A stretch of 38,105 bases of DNA from Anaerolineae bacterium (GTDB lineage Bacteria; Chloroflexota; Anaerolineae; B4-G1; DUEL01): the NCBI GenBank assembly GCA_025062415.1, contig JANXAH010000144.1:1-38105 (forward strand). The letters are read 5' to 3'. The notes below the pieces were generated by a model. It saw nothing but the letters and a program-made list of their open reading frames with translations, searched no databases and was not told the origin of the DNA. Numbering within the stretch: position 1 is the stretch's first letter; the number at the start of each line of letters is the position of its first letter. Made by a program: the position numbers and the translations under genes. Shown in pieces: positions 37,233 to 38,105 of this stretch.

Positions 37233-37556
37233 CTACCCAATCTCCTGGTCAAACAACTCACAGATATCCCGCTCCCGGAGCATGCATCGTTTCCAGGATT
37301 CCAGGCGAGGGACCATATACGGAATCAGCCGCATGGTATAGTAGGGGGTCAGGATAGGGATGCCCAGCAGATCGCCAAAGACGATCAAGGTGAAGGCCTG
37401 CTCCACTTCCCCGCGCGCCTTCTGCAGTTCCCGCACCCAGTCGTGGAGGGTCATCCCGTAGAAGATGTCCCGCAGGGTGCAGAGGGCCTGGCTCAGCCGT
37501 TCCCGAATCGCCTCTGGCAGAGAAGGGCGCTCTTCTTCAGGGCATTGGGCAGTCAT
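37233..37556 (-). CDS. Small conserved-looking protein B (~107 aa), paralog of A, unknown
   Basis: IFYGMTLHDWVRELQKARGEVEQAFTLIVFGDLLGIPILTPYYTMRLIPYMVPRLESWKRCMLRERDICELFDQEIG. Confidence 0.85.
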   Translation of the reverse strand: MTAQCPEEERPSLPEAIRERLSQALCTLRDIFYGMTLHDWVRELQKARGEVEQAFTLIVFGDLLGIPILTPYYTMRLIPYMVPRLESWKRCMLRERDICELFDQEIG

Positions 37557-37570
37557 TGGAAAACCTCTAT

Positions 37571-37927
37571 TCACCCATAAATTGCTCGTAGTGCCTGCTC
37601 CAGAGCGTCCCAATCCCAGCCCACCACCTTGCGGCCTCCCGGCAGGATAAAGGTGGGATAGCGACGGACACCATGCCGCAGGCATTTCCAGAACCCTTCC
37701 AGGGACTGGGGGTCCACTACTCGCACCTGAAGTGTCGGACCGAAGCGGAGGACCAGTTTGTTGATCCAGTCCATCAGACGGTTAAACTCCTCCAGGAACT
37801 CCGCCGGGTACTCCTGCAGCATCTCCCGGCGGGCCTGGTCTCCCACCGCCTCCGCCGAAAGTACCTCACAGGCCAGGCAGTGACGGAAGGTGGTCGGAAT
37901 GGGCATCAGAATCTGCAATTGCACCAT
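37571..37927 (-). CDS. Thioredoxin-fold-like protein with CxxC
   Basis: RHCLACEVLSAEAVGD...VRVVDPQSLEGFWKCLRHGVRRYPTFILPGGRKVVGWDWDALEQALRAIYG (CLAC; cis-Pro-like YPTFIL). Confidence 0.72.
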   Translation of the reverse strand: MVQLQILMPIPTTFRHCLACEVLSAEAVGDQARREMLQEYPAEFLEEFNRLMDWINKLVLRFGPTLQVRVVDPQSLEGFWKCLRHGVRRYPTFILPGGRKVVGWDWDALEQALRAIYG

Positions 37928-37962
37928 AGTCGGATGAGAGAGTCCGCGTCCACTTTACAAAA

Positions 37963-37989
37963 GCAGGGCGGGTGGGGAGCCCGCCCTGC
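37963..37989 (-). terminator. Intrinsic terminator upstream of the thioredoxin/ArsA operon
   Basis: GCAGGGCGGG-TGGGGAG-CCCGCCCTGC; minus strand followed by TTTTG. Confidence 0.75.
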
Positions 37990-38016
37990 CTCGGCCATTG
38001 ATGCCCGTGGACGATT

Positions 38017-38105
38017 TTACCGGCGGGCCTTCGCCAGTTCGGCCCGGTAGCGACGAATGGAGCCGATGCCGTCCACCACCAGGATGACAGCCAGCACCAC
38101 CAGAA
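38017..38105 (-). CDS. C-terminus of a membrane protein, truncated by window edge
   Basis: ...LVVLAVILVVDGIGSIRRYRAELAKARR* read on minus strand. Confidence 0.55.
   Translation of the reverse strand, partial: LVVLAVILVVDGIGSIRRYRAELAKARR

Noticed and set aside
34923-37927. Classical arsenic-resistance operon
   Set aside because: No ArsB/Acr3, ArsR or ArsC, and both ATPases lack all cysteines needed for the ArsA metalloid site.

Overview
This 38.1 kb window is GC-rich, with gene content that looks like a thermophilic Chloroflexota/Anaerolineae-type bacterium (lineage is an inference). It is mostly ordinary chromosome: three ArnT/GT39-like membrane glycosyltransferases, DUF885, psuG, moaA, a membrane-anchored Cas4-like nuclease, a solitary DNA methyltransferase, a CAP-domain protein, two alpha/beta hydrolases, rho, fbp, the rpsB-tsf-pyrH-frr-uppS-cdsA block, a 7TM-HD phosphodiesterase, tRNA-Pro(CGG), a livJHMGF-type ABC operon, two tandem Hsp20 genes, birA, mgtC, and an operon with two ArsA/Get3-like ATPases. 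The least ordinary signals are: (1) the leftmost gene (minus strand, runs off the window edge and is absent from the ORF track) carries about 400 nt of hairpin repeats, including an 87-bp (29-codon) tandem repeat, and stays in frame between two hydrophobic segments; (2) several other short-repeat families, two of them also in frame in glycosyltransferases; (3) a compact minus-strand locus at 34.2-37.9 kb encoding a thioredoxin-like CxxC protein, two paralogous ~100-aa proteins with a GDLLGIPIL-PYY-RL-PY-VP core, two translationally coupled cysteine-free ArsA/Get3-like ATPases with reciprocally degenerate motifs, and a membrane TPR protein; this is the best candidate for an undescribed system; (4) a perfect 38-bp palindrome whose arms encode the last codons and stops of both convergent genes (hydrolase and rho). 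No CRISPR array, rRNA, transposase or prophage was seen. All calls come from reading the sequence; no database search was run.
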